From Limonium bicolor (Eukaryota > Streptophyta > Magnoliopsida > Caryophyllales > Plumbaginaceae): DNA of 64,000 nt. This document shows, in pieces, positions 29,002-42,239 of this stretch (positions within the stretch are counted from its first letter, which is position 1; every line of letters starts with the position of its first letter). Position numbers and translations under genes: made by a program. The notes under the pieces were generated by a model that was not told the origin of the DNA, searched no databases, and was given only the letters and a program-made list of their open reading frames with translations. The stretch lies in assembly GCA_023374045.1 (NCBI GenBank), contig CM041779.1, positions 297,920,167 to 297,984,166 on the forward strand, given 5' to 3'.

Positions 29002-29443
29002 ATTTTCAATTAGAGGAATTATTCCTCACGTGACCTCGTAAAAAGGATTTCCTTTTTACCGAGTCTCGCCCATGAAGCTGAGGACCCATGAGCCTTTGTC
29101 TTTGGACCAGTGACATGGGAAGAACAGAGTTTTTTTGTATTCTTGCTCATGAAGTCGGGGACGAATGTGCCTTTGTCTTCGGACCGGTGACATGAGAGAG
29201 TACGACAAAAGTTATATGATTGTTTTAACCTTCAAAAGGAACAAAGGGAATTTTGAGTGCTATACATGCTTAAGCACGATGTGTGATATTTGAGTATAAG
29301 TATATGACAGACCTAATGAGTCAATGAGTTTAAGTATATATAAGCATGATCTATATGATCTATGGAATGAGATAAACCGTGTAATCTAATAAAATAAGAT
29401 GTGTGGGAACTTCGGGGACAAAGTTCTTTTAAGGGGGGTAGAT
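29002..29443 (+). mobile_element. 3' internal region of Tekay-like element, part 2, with polypurine tract
   Basis: Continues 22838-23433 and matches 56584-57025. It has two diverged units of about 85 bp, each with CCATGAAG/CTCATGAAG ... CCTTTGTCTT-GGACC-GTGACATG (near 29067 and 29150). It ends with the chromovirus-type tract CTTTTAAGGGGGGTAGAT at 29426-29443, directly before the LTR. Confidence 0.8.
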
Positions 29444-32400
29444 TGAAATACCCCAAACCTAAGTATGTTGAGTAAACATCGATTTATGATGTAATAAGGC
29501 TAAAACATGCCTTAGAAACATTGATAGACAATTTAAACCAAGGAAAACACAAGAAAACGTCATAAGGGCAATTTAAGCAAAAATGTGCTCTAAGCTTGGA
29601 GTGACTTTGATTAGCACCCAAGTATCATTATAAGACCTTATTAAAATGCTAATGGACATTTTAAATCAATTACCAAAGAAACCCAAGCTCAAAAACAAGC
29701 TTAAACACAAAATGTGTTTTAAGACTCCTTAAAGCACCTTTTTGAGAAATTGTCTTAGAAATGGGTTTTGAGTGGCTAAATGCCCATAATTGCACCTTAA
29801 TAAACATGTGTACTAATTAGTATCACATTAGGAAGCCTAAATCAATGAGAAACAAAACATTTCACAAATTTGTGCACTAATTTGTGAATAGTGCCTAGTT
29901 TAGGCTTTAGTCAACATAAGTCAATAAGTTGGTCAACCAAGACCATAAATATCTTGTCTATAAGGGGGGGACAGTTTTTAGAGTGATGAGTCACCACATG
30001 AGCCAGCACATTAAGGAAAAGAAGAGGAAAACTTGTAATAGTACTATTTGCTTTTTTAAAAGAAAATCTTACCTTTAAGCCTACCTTCTCTCCTCTTCTT
30101 CATTCATTCTCTTCTTCCACCGTTTTCTTCACCTTCTTCATCCTCTCAAACCATAAGAACAGCCTCCATTGTTGCCTCACCTTGCTTTGCCCACCAAATC
30201 TCCATTTTAGCTCCAAATCAAAAACTAAACACATATTATTCTTAGTTAGGTCAAGCTCTTGCTTCCTATATTTTCAAAGTTGGAAAAGCTTCAATTTGGA
30301 GCCATAGGAAATCTCCATTAGAGGAGGAATAATTAGCTTGAAGAGTTCATTGGCTTCTTCACTCATTCAAGGTAAGGAAAATGTAAGAAAAACTAGGTTT
30401 CCACCACTTTCCCTTCATAACCGAAAATCATCTTCTCATGGGACCTTGTTTTATCCCTTGTTCTAGCTTGATTCTATTCTCAAAAGACTTGAGGAGGTCT
30501 TGCCTTGCTTCATTACCAAAGTCATTCCAAAATTCAAAGGTAAATATTTATTTTAATACCTTAAAACACATTTTTAACCTAAGATTGAATTCTAGGAGTT
30601 TAGGCATGTTGCTTAATACTCATTAGATTATTTGAATGTGGGTTAGAACATTGGCAAGAGGATTAAAGCCTTGGCCGATTTTCCATCAAGAAAACTAAAG
30701 GAGGAAATTGAGAGAAAAGCTTGGAAACAAGGTAAATTGCTTACCTAATGGTGGTTTAATGTTTTAGGGGATGAGGTTTAGATAAGTGCTAATTGTAGAT
30801 TAAAGCTTACATTATGTAATGGGTTATATAACCTAGGAAAAAGAATTTAAACAAGCTTGTGAACTTGTGACTAAGGAGACAATGGAAATGAGTTAGTAAG
30901 ATAAGTATAAGGTGAATTATTAGAACACTATATTGCTATGGGAGCATTGTTGTGTGTATTTGCAGGTTGAAAGCGTTTATATGTGGGAAATTCAGTGTTT
31001 AAGTTTAAGACATTTAAGGGCCTAAGAGCCATGTCATTTAAGAGCCTTAGTGCTATGTAATTTAAGATTATTGCATTATGTTGAATTTGTTATGAATGGT
31101 TTGGGTTTGGTGAGAAATATCATGAGGAAAGGATTTGATGTGTGTGCGATGATTGAATGAGAAAAACCATGCATATGGGCATGATAATATACTAGAGGAG
31201 CTATGGCAAAATTTGAGTAGAAAACAAAGTGTTTAAGTGGTTGTTGTGAATTAATATGACCTAGGATCTACTAGAAGTCATTAAAGGAAATTTGAGTGAA
31301 AATAAGTTAACAACGGTGTTCTTGAGGATTAGAATGACCTAGAGTTGTCTAGGAGGAATTACTGGTTAGGAGGGTGTATTTTGTGTGCTAAGATTGTGTA
31401 CTAAGGATTTGAGTGTTCACGATTGTATTAAGGGCGAAAAAACTAAATGTTGGGTGTAGTAATATACTAAGGAATCCATGTCAAAATTTAGAGAGGAAAC
31501 TAAGTGATTAAGGTGTTCTAAGGAGATTTTATGACTAAGGATGTTCTAGTAAACACTAAGGGTTGTTTTGGTGAAAATGGATAAACTATGGAGTTCTTGA
31601 GTACTAGGAAGACCTAGGGATGTCTAAGAGGGACTAGGGGTTACAATGGTGAATTTAAGGCACCAAAACCATGGTTAAGGAAGCTAGGAAACTTGTACAA
31701 AGTTTGATGGAAAAATAAGGTATAATGACTTGTAAGGATGTAAGCATGTGCTAGATTATATATAGCTTTGAGAAGTTTGAGTAAAGCAAATGGGTATGCA
31801 TAATGATGCTTGAGGAGTAGTTAAGATGGTTGTGAAGAAACATAATGATTAGTTGAGGTCTTAGGCAAAGTCATAAGTGGGAAGTGTAAGGAATCAAGTG
31901 TTAAGTGTAAGAATGTTGTAAGAAATTGAGTGACAAGTTTGGTGATGATTGAGGTAGGTTTAGTGTGTGCTTTAAGGTGTTTAAACATGTAGGAAACATG
32001 TGGAAAGATTGTGGAATGAGTGGGAAAATATTAGGGTGAATTTGGAGTTCAAAATGAGGAGAAAAGCACTTTGAAAAATGGGGTCTGTTGTGGACCGCCC
32101 CTATGGGGAGGTCCAGACGAATTCTGCAGGCAGGGTGGCCTCTGGTGTGGACCGCCCCTGGGACCTCCCCAGTGGGGCGGTCCAGTGCAGAAACATAAAA
32201 AAAATTCTTTAAATTTAAAGAGTGATAAGGGGGCATTAGTAGTAAGCTATTAAGAGGGTAATGATGATTAGATAAACAAGCATATAAGGACTTAAGGGAT
32301 TAAGTTAAGTTAGGAATATAAGTGTTTAAGGTTAAGTTCATAAGTACTTAAAGTGGTATTAGGTGGGGAGCATTAATGGCTAAGTAAGTTAAGTAACATG

Positions 32401-33750
32401 GAAGTAATTAACAACCTAAATTGGATGAATGTTTTAGGACTTGAGTATGTGGACTCGGAGGAGAGTAAGCAACCGAACAACCGACGGTGTACGGTATGGT
32501 TTTCTTGTGACCTGCTTGCTAATGAGGTGTCCCTCGGCTTGTGTGCTATTTGTTTATGTGTGCCGACTAAACAAGATAAAGCATGCAACCGGTTTATTGT
32601 ATTGTTGTGTATTGTTTGAAACTAACACAACTTACCTTTGAGAACTTGCTAACAATGTTTAGTAAAGAATTATGTGAGAATAAGGAACACTTCCTAATAT
32701 TAGTTTGTTAATAACCGAAAGAGGTTTAACCAACAAACATTGTCTTGAGACTTCTACTAACTGGAACTTGGGGGGAGTGAGGAATCCGAATTGGTTCGGT
32801 CATGCATGTGTTAAGGGGAGGTCGGTTACCTTTTATTAGCGTCGGCTTCCAAATGGGCTTGTCTTCGGACTCGTCGCCTAGGGTCGACAAATAGACCCGG
32901 CCACCTTGAATTACAGTTCGAGGTGGGAGGCCAGATTAAGATGGTGTGGTGGGATCTACCTAAATCCCAACTAATTTGAGAATTATTGTTTATTGAACCA
33001 GCGTAGTTCTCGGCCGCTGGCTAGGGTTACTTTTGACCCGATAAAAACAAACAATGGACTAAGTATAACCGAATCTATTTAAAGAACGGTTGACATGTTC
33101 GAAATAAGATCTGAGATGAGAATTGAATGTTCCTCGATTTATGGAGTTAAAACAATAACTCAATTACCTAACGAACACTTATTAAGTCGTTCAATCGTTT
33201 GAGTTGTGATTGTTCACATGTACCTGGTTTGTTGTTTATTGCACTTTCTATAATGTTGTGCATCTAATCAACCTCCATGCTATCGACAATTAGTCATCGT
33301 AGCCACATTAGCTTGGGAGCCATGAGAGGATCATACCAGCAAAGGTGCTGACCCCCTCAAGGCTACTGTTTATATTTTGCAGGTGAATGACAGAAGACAA
33401 CAGTTCTGAGAGTAGGATTGGGTAGAATTACTTCGGGTTGCCTTCTTTTAGTTGTACGAGTTGTGCATGTACACTCGTTTAGTGAATGGTATGAGATGTT
33501 AGTAAGTTGTATAGGATATAAGGAGATTGTAAGAGTGTTGTGTAATTGGTTAAGGCTTGTAAGTACTAATGTTCGGTATATTCGGGTCCATCAGACCGTA
33601 GCTAGATCTTGGAGATTTTAGTATGCCTAGTTGGTCACGTGGGTGACTAACGGCGGTAACATCAAATGTTGTAAGAAATCCGCTGCAAAGTTCATATAAG
33701 TGAATGGAGGTTTATGTGATAAGTATGGCTTTATGAGTTGGGGTGTTACA
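29444..33750 (+). mobile_element. Tekay-like 3' LTR, 4307 bp (copy i)
   Basis: It starts TGAAATACCCCAAACC after the polypurine tract and ends GTTGGGGTGTTACA. The very long LTR, the tract and the related pol fragments in the window fit the Tekay/Del chromovirus lineage. Near the start are TATAAGGGG (about 29957) and a CT-rich leader-like stretch (30080-30170). A GGACC-word array lies at 32092-32184. No gene is contained; the 60-100-residue frames are not conserved in copies ii and iii. Confidence 0.88.
32092..32184 (+). repeat. GGACCGCCCC / GGGGAGGTCC word array in LTR copy i
   Basis: Inverted words GGACCGCCCC, GGGGAGGTCC, GGACCTCCCC and GGGGCGGTCC lie about 2.65 kb into the LTR. Copy ii has the same words at 34498-34607; copy iii has different ones at the same place. 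Confidence 0.85.
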
Positions 33751-36700
33751 TCAGTAATGCCTCCCACCTCGAACAGAAATCGAGGTGACCGAGTCTTTAT
33801 GTCGACTATAGGCGACGAGTCCGAAGACAAGTCATATTTGGAAGTCGGGATCTGATAAGGATACCAACCTCCCCCAATACACATGTGCCGGTACCATTCC
33901 GGATTCGTCACTCCCCCCAAGTTCTAATTAGTAGAAGTCTCAAAGTCAATGTTTGTTAGTTAACCTCTTTCGGTTACTAAGAAAACAATATTTTGGAGTG
34001 TTCCTTATTCTCACACAATTCTTTACTAAACATTGTTAGTAAGTTCTCAGGGATAAGTTGTGTTAGTGCAACACAATCACACAACAATACAATAAACCGG
34101 TTGCATGCTTTATCTTGTTTAGTCGGCACACATAAACAAATAGCACACAAGCCGAGGGACACCTCGTTATCAAGCAGGCTACAAGAAAACCATACCGTAG
34201 ATCGTCGGTCGTTCGGTTGCTTACTCTCCTCCGGAGTCCAAATACTCAAGTCCTAAAACATTCATTCTGTTTTAGGTTGTTAATTACTTTTCCAATCAAC
34301 CTAACTTACTTAACCACCAATGTTCCCTAACCTTAATCACAAAGTCCTTATAAACTTAACCTTAAACACTTAATTCATTCGCTTAACTCAATCTCTTAAG
34401 TCTTTATATGTTCATCTTTCTAATCATCATTACCCTCTTAATGGCTTACTACTAATACCTCTTATCATCCTTAAAATTTGAATTTTTTTATTAGACTGGA
34501 CCACCCCTACCCTGGGGAGGTCCCCAGGGGCGGTCCACAACAGAAACAAATCGCCCAGGAAAATTCAACTGGACCTCCCCACAGGGGCGGTCCCTAGGGG
34601 CGGTCCGAGACAGAACCCGTTTTTGAAAGTGCTTTTGTACTCATTTTGAGCTCCAAATTCACCCCAATCTTTTCCTAATCATTCCACATGTTTCCCCACA
34701 TGTTTTAACATCCTTTTGGCACCTTAATCCCCTCTTAAATCATCCAACAACCTCCTTAAAGATTTACTCAAATTCTTACTAAATTCTTAACACTTAACAC
34801 TTGATTCCTTACACTTCCAACTTGTAATTTTTCCTAAGACCTCAACTAACCAAAATGTTTCTTCATAACCATCTTAACTACTCCTAAAGAATCATTATGC
34901 ATCCCCCATTTCCTTCACTCAAACTTCTCAAAGTTCTCAAAGTCATATTGCATCTCCATGCATAATTTCCTTTCCTTTACACTATTTTCTCACCATTAAC
35001 ATGGTTATACACTCTTATCCATTCCTAAACATTCCCTTGACAAGTTACTACATTCTCATATAGTTTTCACCTACATCACCCAAGTCCACTCATTACCATC
35101 AATGTTATACTTACTAGTTCACACCTAAACCTCTCAAAACATTTTAGAACATTCTCCTACAAAATTATGCTCCATCCAATACATATCTTATATCTCAACC
35201 ATGGTGTGTTTAATCCACCCATTCAACCTCAACTCTTCCTTATAAACACTAGGTCATTCTAATCCTCAAGAACACTTTAGTTTAGTTATTTTTACCAAAA
35301 CTTCCTTTAGTGCTTCCTAGCACAACCTAGGCCATAACACTCATAACTACTACTTAAAACACTTGGTTTCCACTCAAATTTTGCCATAGATTCCCTAGTA
35401 TATTATCTTGCCCAAACACATATTTTTTTCATCCCTTAACAACTCAAGACAATCCAATCCTCAATGGATGTTCTCAAACCACCAATTACACTCGTCTACA
35501 TTAATTCACATTAATGCATAAACCTTAAATTGCATTGCACTAAGGCTCTTGAATGACATGGCTCTTAGGCCCTTAAATGACATGAATTTAAACACTGAAT
35601 TTCCCACATATAATAGCCTTCGACCTGCAATTACACCCATCAATCTCATAGTAGTTATAATGCTCTTAAAATCCATCTTAAGCTTATCTTACTAACTCAT
35701 TTCCCATTAGCTCCTTAGTCACAAGTTCACAAGCTTGTTTAAATTCTTTTTCCTAGGTTATATAACCCATTACCTAATGTAAGCTCCAAGCTACATTTAG
35801 TATTTATCTCAATCCCATCCCTTAATGCATTAAATCACCTTAAGGTAAGACATTTACCTTGTTTTCAAGCTTTTCTCTCAATTTCCTCCTTTGGTTTCCT
35901 TGATGGAAAATCGGCCAAGGACCTTAGTTCCTTTGCTAACCTTCTAACCAACATTAAATTAATTTAATGAGTACTAAGGAACATGCCTAGACTCATGGAA
36001 ATCAATCTTAGGATAAAATGTGTTTTAAGGCATTAAAAATGGATGTTTACCTTGGAGTTTCAAGATGAACTTGGTAATGAATCAAGGAGGACCTCCCCTG
36101 GTTCTTTAAATATTGTAATGAGCTAGTTCTAGGAGTAAAACAAAGCTCCATGAGAAGATAATTATTGGCCATATGTAAAAATGGAGGAAAGTTGATTTTT
36201 CTTTCACTTTCCTTACCTTGAATGAATGAAGAAGCAAAGGAGATCTTCAAACTTGATTTTCCCCCTTCAATGGAGTTTCTCCATGGCACTAAAATTGAGC
36301 TTTTCCAGTTTTGAAAAGGTACAACTAAAGGGCTTGCCCCAACTAAGAGTTATCTATGCTTAGTTTTGGATTTGGAGCTAAAATGAAGATTTTGTGAGCA
36401 AATGAAGGTGGAGAAGTATGGGCTGTAGCATGAACGGTTTTCCACTGGGAAAATGAAGAAGAATTCAGTGGGGAAGGAAGGAAATGAAGAGAAGAGGTAT
36501 AAAGAAGATATTTGTTATATAAAAGTCTTTTTCTTTCCTTTCCCTCTTTTTTTTCTAAGTTTGCTGGCTTTGGTTATGACTCACCCTCTAAAAACCGGCC
36601 CCCCTCTTATTCCCTTAGATATTTAGGTGTTATTTGACCATTTACAACTTAAGAAAGTCATTTGACTTATTTTGGGCACTATTTGGGTACTATTCACAAT

Positions 36701-37135
36701 TAGTGCACATATTTGTGAAATTTTTGGTTTCCCATTGATTTAGGATTCCTAATGTGATCCTAAGTAGTACACAAGTTGATTAAGGTGTAATCATGGGCAT
36801 TTAGCCAATCAAAACCCATTTCTAAGACAATTTTCAAAAATGTGCTTTAAGAGTCCTTAAAGCATAATTTGTGTTTAAGCTTGTTTTTTAGCTTAGTTTT
36901 CTTTGGTAATTGATTTAACATGTCCATTAGCATGTTAATAAGGTCTAAGAATGACCTTTGGGTGCTAATCAAAGTTACTCCAATCTTAGAGCATGTTTTT
37001 TCTTAAATTGCTCTTATGGTGTTTCCTTGTATTTTCTTTGGTTTAGATCGTCTACCAATGGTTCTAAGGCATGTTTTATCCTTATTACATCAATACTTGA
37101 TGTTTAATTAACATACTTAGGTTTGGGGTATTTCA
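33751..37135 (-). mobile_element. Inverted, truncated Tekay-like LTR (copy ii)
   Basis: It ends GGGGTATTTCA at 37135, the reverse complement of an LTR start, and matches copy i in reverse through to about 32935 of that copy. The last ~810 bp of the LTR are missing, so it abuts copy i head-on at 33750/33751. Identity with copy i is roughly 85-90 percent by eye. No polypurine tract or primer site adjoins it. Confidence 0.85.
34498..34607 (-). repeat. GGACC/GGTCC word array in LTR copy ii
   Basis: Six words of the GGACC(A/T)CCCC and GGGG(A/C)GGTCC type, about 2.5 kb from the LTR start, corresponding to the copy i array with changed number and order. Confidence 0.82.
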
Positions 37136-39510
37136 CTACCGGTGACAAATTAGAATCTCTACCGGTGACAAATTGGAATCCCCACCGTAGCACTCTACAG
37201 CCCACCGGTAAGATGGCAAACCTACCGGTGGCATGATAATGTAACATTTCTACCGGGCTGGGCAAACATACAAAAGTTAGTACGGAAGATATCGAGCTCT
37301 TAATCCACCAGAATGATGCTTCAATGGCTTCAAAAAATAGAGAATGGTTTGAGTGCCGAAGATAGAGCAACCGCAAAGTTGAACCACTCTCCATCTCCGT
37401 GCAAAGCTACCATCTATGTTCATCTAGACAACCTGGATTCACGTATAGCAGTGGAAGCATCAGTAACAAAAATTCACCAACCTCAAGACTGAAAATATGG
37501 GACTTTCGCCCGGTGAAGTTCCAATCTACCGACAGAAGGATTCCCTTCGTTTTACAAAATTCAGATAGATAATCCGGAAGGGTGGCCCGAGAGCTTCCCC
37601 GACCCTGGAAGTACAACCCGCAAGCAACAAAGCCTTGTCGGCAATAAAGGACGGTACCGGAAGAAACCATGTTTAGCTATGAAGAGGTTAGCCCAGTATA
37701 AGCATTAGGTACAGAACAAACCGGTAGAAGTGTTGGGCTAGGACCTCCCGACAGGGATATCAGACGAGAAGAAATTGGTCGCTGCCAACAAAGAAAAATT
37801 GGAAACCTTAGAAAGCACCGGTAATTTCAGAAGGAGTCGATCAACATCGATCGTAACAGTCGAAAGATTACAAAAGGAACACTACAGTCTCCGATGAACC
37901 ATGATTCAGGATAAACTGTTTTGCAAAGCTTAAGGCAAGCGTGAGCCCACTGGTTAACAATTACCGAAAGGGTATGTCTTTTCTACCGGTAACTGCAAGG
38001 TATTCTAGTCTGGTGGACTTCCAAAGAAAAGGCTGGTAGTATAACCCCAGATGGTATCTTCAAACATCCTATCACCAGGAGTCGAAAACAGGAAATCTTC
38101 ACCACCGGTAGCAAATTAAAGCCTCTATCGGTAGCTGATAGGAACCTCCACCGGTACCAAGTTAAAATCTCCACCGGTGGCAAAATAGAATCTTCACCGG
38201 TAGAAGTATAACACCGTCGTCGGTAGCAACGTACATCTTATTTTGGAAAAGAGCTCGTGTTTTGTTCTGATAACTCCCGCACAGGCGCATAAGTTCGAAG
38301 TACAACAACATGAGGAGTGAGTGTGCCATCCTTGTTCGGTAGAAATTTTGGCCCGGTGGTGACTTTTTATCCCTACCGGTGGTGACATAAATACGGTCAA
38401 GAGGAAGGTGGCCCGCGGCATCCACTAGTTTTGCTATTACGTTTTACAGCCCGGGGAGGTCGAGATATTACCCTGCATGATCGATCGTTGGGCTGGAGGA
38501 ATATATACCCGTGACCAGTTGACAAGCAAAGACGACACTTAACAACCCATCCGCATCCCGCAGAAGTTGAGGCTCGGTAGAGTTTTTTTGCCCGGTAGCA
38601 ATCTGACATCTTACAGGTAATATCATCCTACCGGTAGTATCATCCCACCGGTAAAAGAAAGAGGTACCAAAATTTCAGATGTTTCATTTTGAATATTCGT
38701 TTCAGTATAAAATCTTTTCACTAGGGGATTGATCACCCTCAAGTAAATATATGTAAAGTTTTCAAACAAATAGAAATATTGTAAAATCATTTTCTGATTT
38801 ACTCAAAATCAATGGCCGAAGAGTCTTGAGAAATGAAAAGCCAGACAAAGAATGTAATCGACGATCTCACCATCTGCGATGGTAGGGTGTATGTTCGACG
38901 ATCCCACTGTTAGTATGGCAGTAGGGTGTTTGTATCCGACAATCTCACTGTTAGTATGGCAGTTGGGTGTATATTCGACGATCTCGCCGTCTTAAAGACA
39001 GTAGAGTGACAAATCGACGATCTCGCCATCTATACAATGGTAGATTGTGTTACGAAAGTATATGATATTATCAGTAAACACTTTTGGAAAGCCCGGTCGC
39101 TCTGGGCAACCCCAAAGACAAATGTCTTTTATCTGTCAATATTTGAGTATTCAGGTCCATGAGATAAAGTAATTCAAACAGGAATGTAATTATGGAAATA
39201 ATATCCCATTATTATTATCTCAGACTTCTTGAGATTATTATTGTCTTCTGGAATTATTACGGTCCATCAGAATTCCAGATCTTTGGAATTATTGAGGATT
39301 GAGGACCTTTGTCTGGAGTACAAGTGGGACTTCAGCACTCTTGGAACTTGTGGAAGTTTGTAAGTTCATTTCCTTTTTTAGGCAAAAGAAAACGAACTTG
39401 TGGGACTAGGAGATATATAGTAGAAAAGAAAAGAGCACAAAGTGTAAAATTTTATCTTCTTTTTTAAGTTCCACTTTTTAGTGCTAAAAAGAAGAACTTG
39501 TGGGACTGAT
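37136..39510. repeat. ACCGGT-rich palindrome region
   Basis: No gene. More than twenty CTACCGGTAG-like words (ACCGGT core or one-base variants) occur, densest at 37138-37260, 37985-38220 and 38370-38660. They recur in phrases such as CTACCGGTGACAAATT. This is probably an LTR or internal part of an unidentified element. It begins directly after the end of LTR copy ii. Confidence 0.65.
38869..39050. repeat. Five-unit array of ~37-40 bp, each with a small hairpin
   Basis: Units start CGACGATCTC (38869, about 38897, 38937, 38977 and 39015). The variable centre of each is self-complementary: CCATC/GATGG, ACTG/CAGT twice, GTCT/AGAC, CCAT/ATGG. Each ends with GTAGGGTG or a variant. Confidence 0.75.
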
Positions 39511-39511
39511 G

Positions 39512-40128
39512 TAATGGTATGAAATATACCATGGCTAAAAGGGCTACGGTGGCTACCGGAAGGGTCTACCTAAAGGGTATACTAAAAGGATTGCTACCGG
39601 TAGACTACTACCTGAAGGATCTCTACCGGAAGGGTCTACCTAAAGGGTCTACCTAAAGGTTCTACTGAAAGGATTACTACTGATAGACTACTACCTGAAG
39701 GATCTCTACCGGTAGGGTTGTTATGAGATGAAATAGTCCAGTCCGGAAGTGAATGTCTAGCCCGGAAGCAATGACTCGGTCTGGAAGTATTACACCGAAA
39801 GAGAAGGCTCAGACTCAAAGCTGTAACATTAGGAGTTATCCACAAAAGGACTAAACAATTGTATTTATATAATGGTATCACATGTATAGGGGCTTAAAGG
39901 TAAAACTTAGCCATAGAAAGTCTATAAATATAAGATGGGGGCTCATTTGTTGGGGGACAAGTTAGAAAAGGGAGAACTCATCCCAAAAGGCTCTCTAGTG
40001 TTGTAAACCCAAGAATGAATAAGAGCTCTGTCTAGAAGTGGATGTAGGCCGTATTATTGGCCGAACCACTACACATCTTGGTGTGGAAACAATGTCGGGG
40101 TGGAACATCTTCTATCCCATTTCACACA
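39512..40128 (+). mobile_element. LTR-like segment with TATA box and U5-like end
   Basis: It contains a tandem CTACCGGAAGGGTCTACC block (39550-39720), TATAAATA at 39923-39930 and, 140 bp on, GTGGATGTAGGC...GGCCGAACCAC, a U5 phrase common in plant LTRs. It ends CACA at the junction with a different LTR at 40128/40129. The left border and family are uncertain. Confidence 0.5.
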
Positions 40129-42239
40129 ACTCCACGCATAACTCATACATATAACATTCCATTAATCAAGTTCAGGTAGTAATGGTATGAGGGTCATTTC
40201 TTTGTGAACTGTTCTCGTTGTATGGCCTTCAAGGCCCTTTGTTTGTTTTCCAAACTTTACGAAAGTCACTTGAAGTTTTGTATTAGTGTTTAACTGATAA
40301 TTAATTACTTCATTCATTTGACTCTTAACACTTGACAGTCGCCATGTTAGAAAACGACATGTCTTTAACCAAATACCCCTATTATATGGCGGGTCACTAA
40401 CGGCAGTAGCCACACCAACGGTAGTGCATCCGATTCCTCCTTATCCATATTATATGGGGGTTACCATTGGCCAAAGCCACACCAGCGGTAGTGCATCCGT
40501 CCAATGGTCAATCTGATCTATGGAATATAATATATCTCAAGTGGACCTGTAACAGCACCCGCTCACTTGTGATCACAATGCGCAACCAAGAACATCTTGG
40601 ATTTCCCATAATTACCAACTTTTCACTATATGATTAAGTTCTTTTAATCTCCTCGCCTAAGGTTCAACCCTAGGTGTTATAATGAATAATTTATCAAGTG
40701 TATACAAGCCTTCTAGGTCTTAGTGTATTCCTAGAATTTATCTAGGATATTATCGTGTTGGAATGTGTGTTCCTTTGAGGACGATATTACCGTGCTCTAC
40801 CTGAGGTATCCCTTAGATTACTTAGGATAATATAATTTATATCATTATCCTACCATAAATGATAATATCCTTACCAGAACCCATAATTCAATTCCAGTCA
40901 CATTCGGTATTTGCCTCGGTTCGAATAATAAAAGCACACAATTAATTTTGCAACCTATTCGGACAAATAAATTACACAGTATAATGATAATACAATCAAG
41001 CATATCATTTTATCACACAATAGTAATACACACATATCCGAACCCAAGGAAACCCTCAAGGACAATCGGATCACATAACAACATACCGTACACCGACGTG
41101 TTAGAAGTAGACGTCCAAACCCTACGCCCATTCTCTAAATCCTCAGCTTTGGAATCATTACATTAAATTCTAATCCTCTATAAATCACTAAACCTTACCG
41201 GTTTCTCTTGTGATTACTAACCCCGTTGTACACTAGTAGAAATCAGATTTTTTGTTACAAAGGTTCCGGTAACGATTTAAAATCGTTACCATAGTTGTTA
41301 TTAGTAACAAGTATTTTGTTACCAAAGATAGTATTAAAGATTTAAAAAAAATTGAGACTATAGTATCGATATATTAGTTGACAAAATCATATTTTTAGTA
41401 ACGAATAAAAGTCGTTACAATAAATAAATTGATCTTTAGTTACGCCATCACGTGTAACGACATTACAATAACTCAAATTAGTAACAATTTAGATTTTTGG
41501 TAACGATTTTCTATTGTTACCAAAAAACTACATTCTACTGTGGTACTTAACCCCGAGCTTTTGCCACTCGTTATTAGTCGGGTATTTTTACCTAATGTAC
41601 TCAAATACGGGATTCGTAATTTAATCCTTTAATGATGTTAGTGACTAACATAGTTGTGTAATTCTACAACCTTAGGATTTAATCTCTTCTTTATTTATCT
41701 TCTTTGATCATAGGTATATATGTATATTTATATAGACTCACATAAATAATGTTACTATAATGTGTTAGTATAATTGGTCTTTAATGTTCATGACCTTTGG
41801 CAATTTAAGTTCTCATTTAATTAATGAGTTGATCAACTTGACCATCTGGGTCAATTTAGTTGACTTGGTCAATGTAAGCAATCCTCTAATTGGTCAACAT
41901 GGTCAAGGTCAACATTGTCATATGTTCTAATGACCTTATAATTTGTTCTAGGTTTAATAACCCATTGTTTAATCCAACTTCTAAACATTAGTGTAATGGT
42001 TTATATAATTTTCAATATTACCTTAATGACTTAGGTTAGCTTCCTAACCATTCTCCTTCATAATTAAATTCCCAACCTTATTATATAATTCCATGACATC
42101 CCAAAAATTCATTATTTCATGTGAATTATATATAAAACCCTTAATTTATACTAACATTAAGACTTTATGTTTAATGTTATGCAAAGTAATACTCAACCTT
42201 ATGTTAAACTGCACTCTTTATTCCATAATTCATGCATAT
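40129..42239 (-). mobile_element. 3' LTR of old minus-strand Tekay element, distal part
   Basis: Positions 40129-40630 match 62355-62858 (about 90 percent by eye), including a ~65-bp duplicated unit with GCCACACCA(A/G)CGGTAGTGC at 40410 and 40473. No PBS is adjacent. The terminal ~560 bp of this LTR are replaced by 37136-40128. A CACTA-like MITE sits inside it. Confidence 0.65.
41231..41542. mobile_element. CACTA-superfamily MITE
   Basis: The 312-bp element begins CACTAGTAGAAAT and ends ATTCTACTGTG (inverted CACAGTAGAAT), with the 3-bp target duplication GTA (41228-41230 and 41543-41545). Subterminal GGTAACGATTT and AAATCGTTACC words form an 11-bp-arm palindrome near 41268, and GTTACCAAA words repeat near both ends, as in CACTA elements. 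No transposase is encoded. Confidence 0.88.

Noticed and set aside
39636..40413. Minus-strand 81- and 83-codon frames
   Set aside because: They straddle LTR-like TATA/U5 sequence and the 40128 junction between two different elements.
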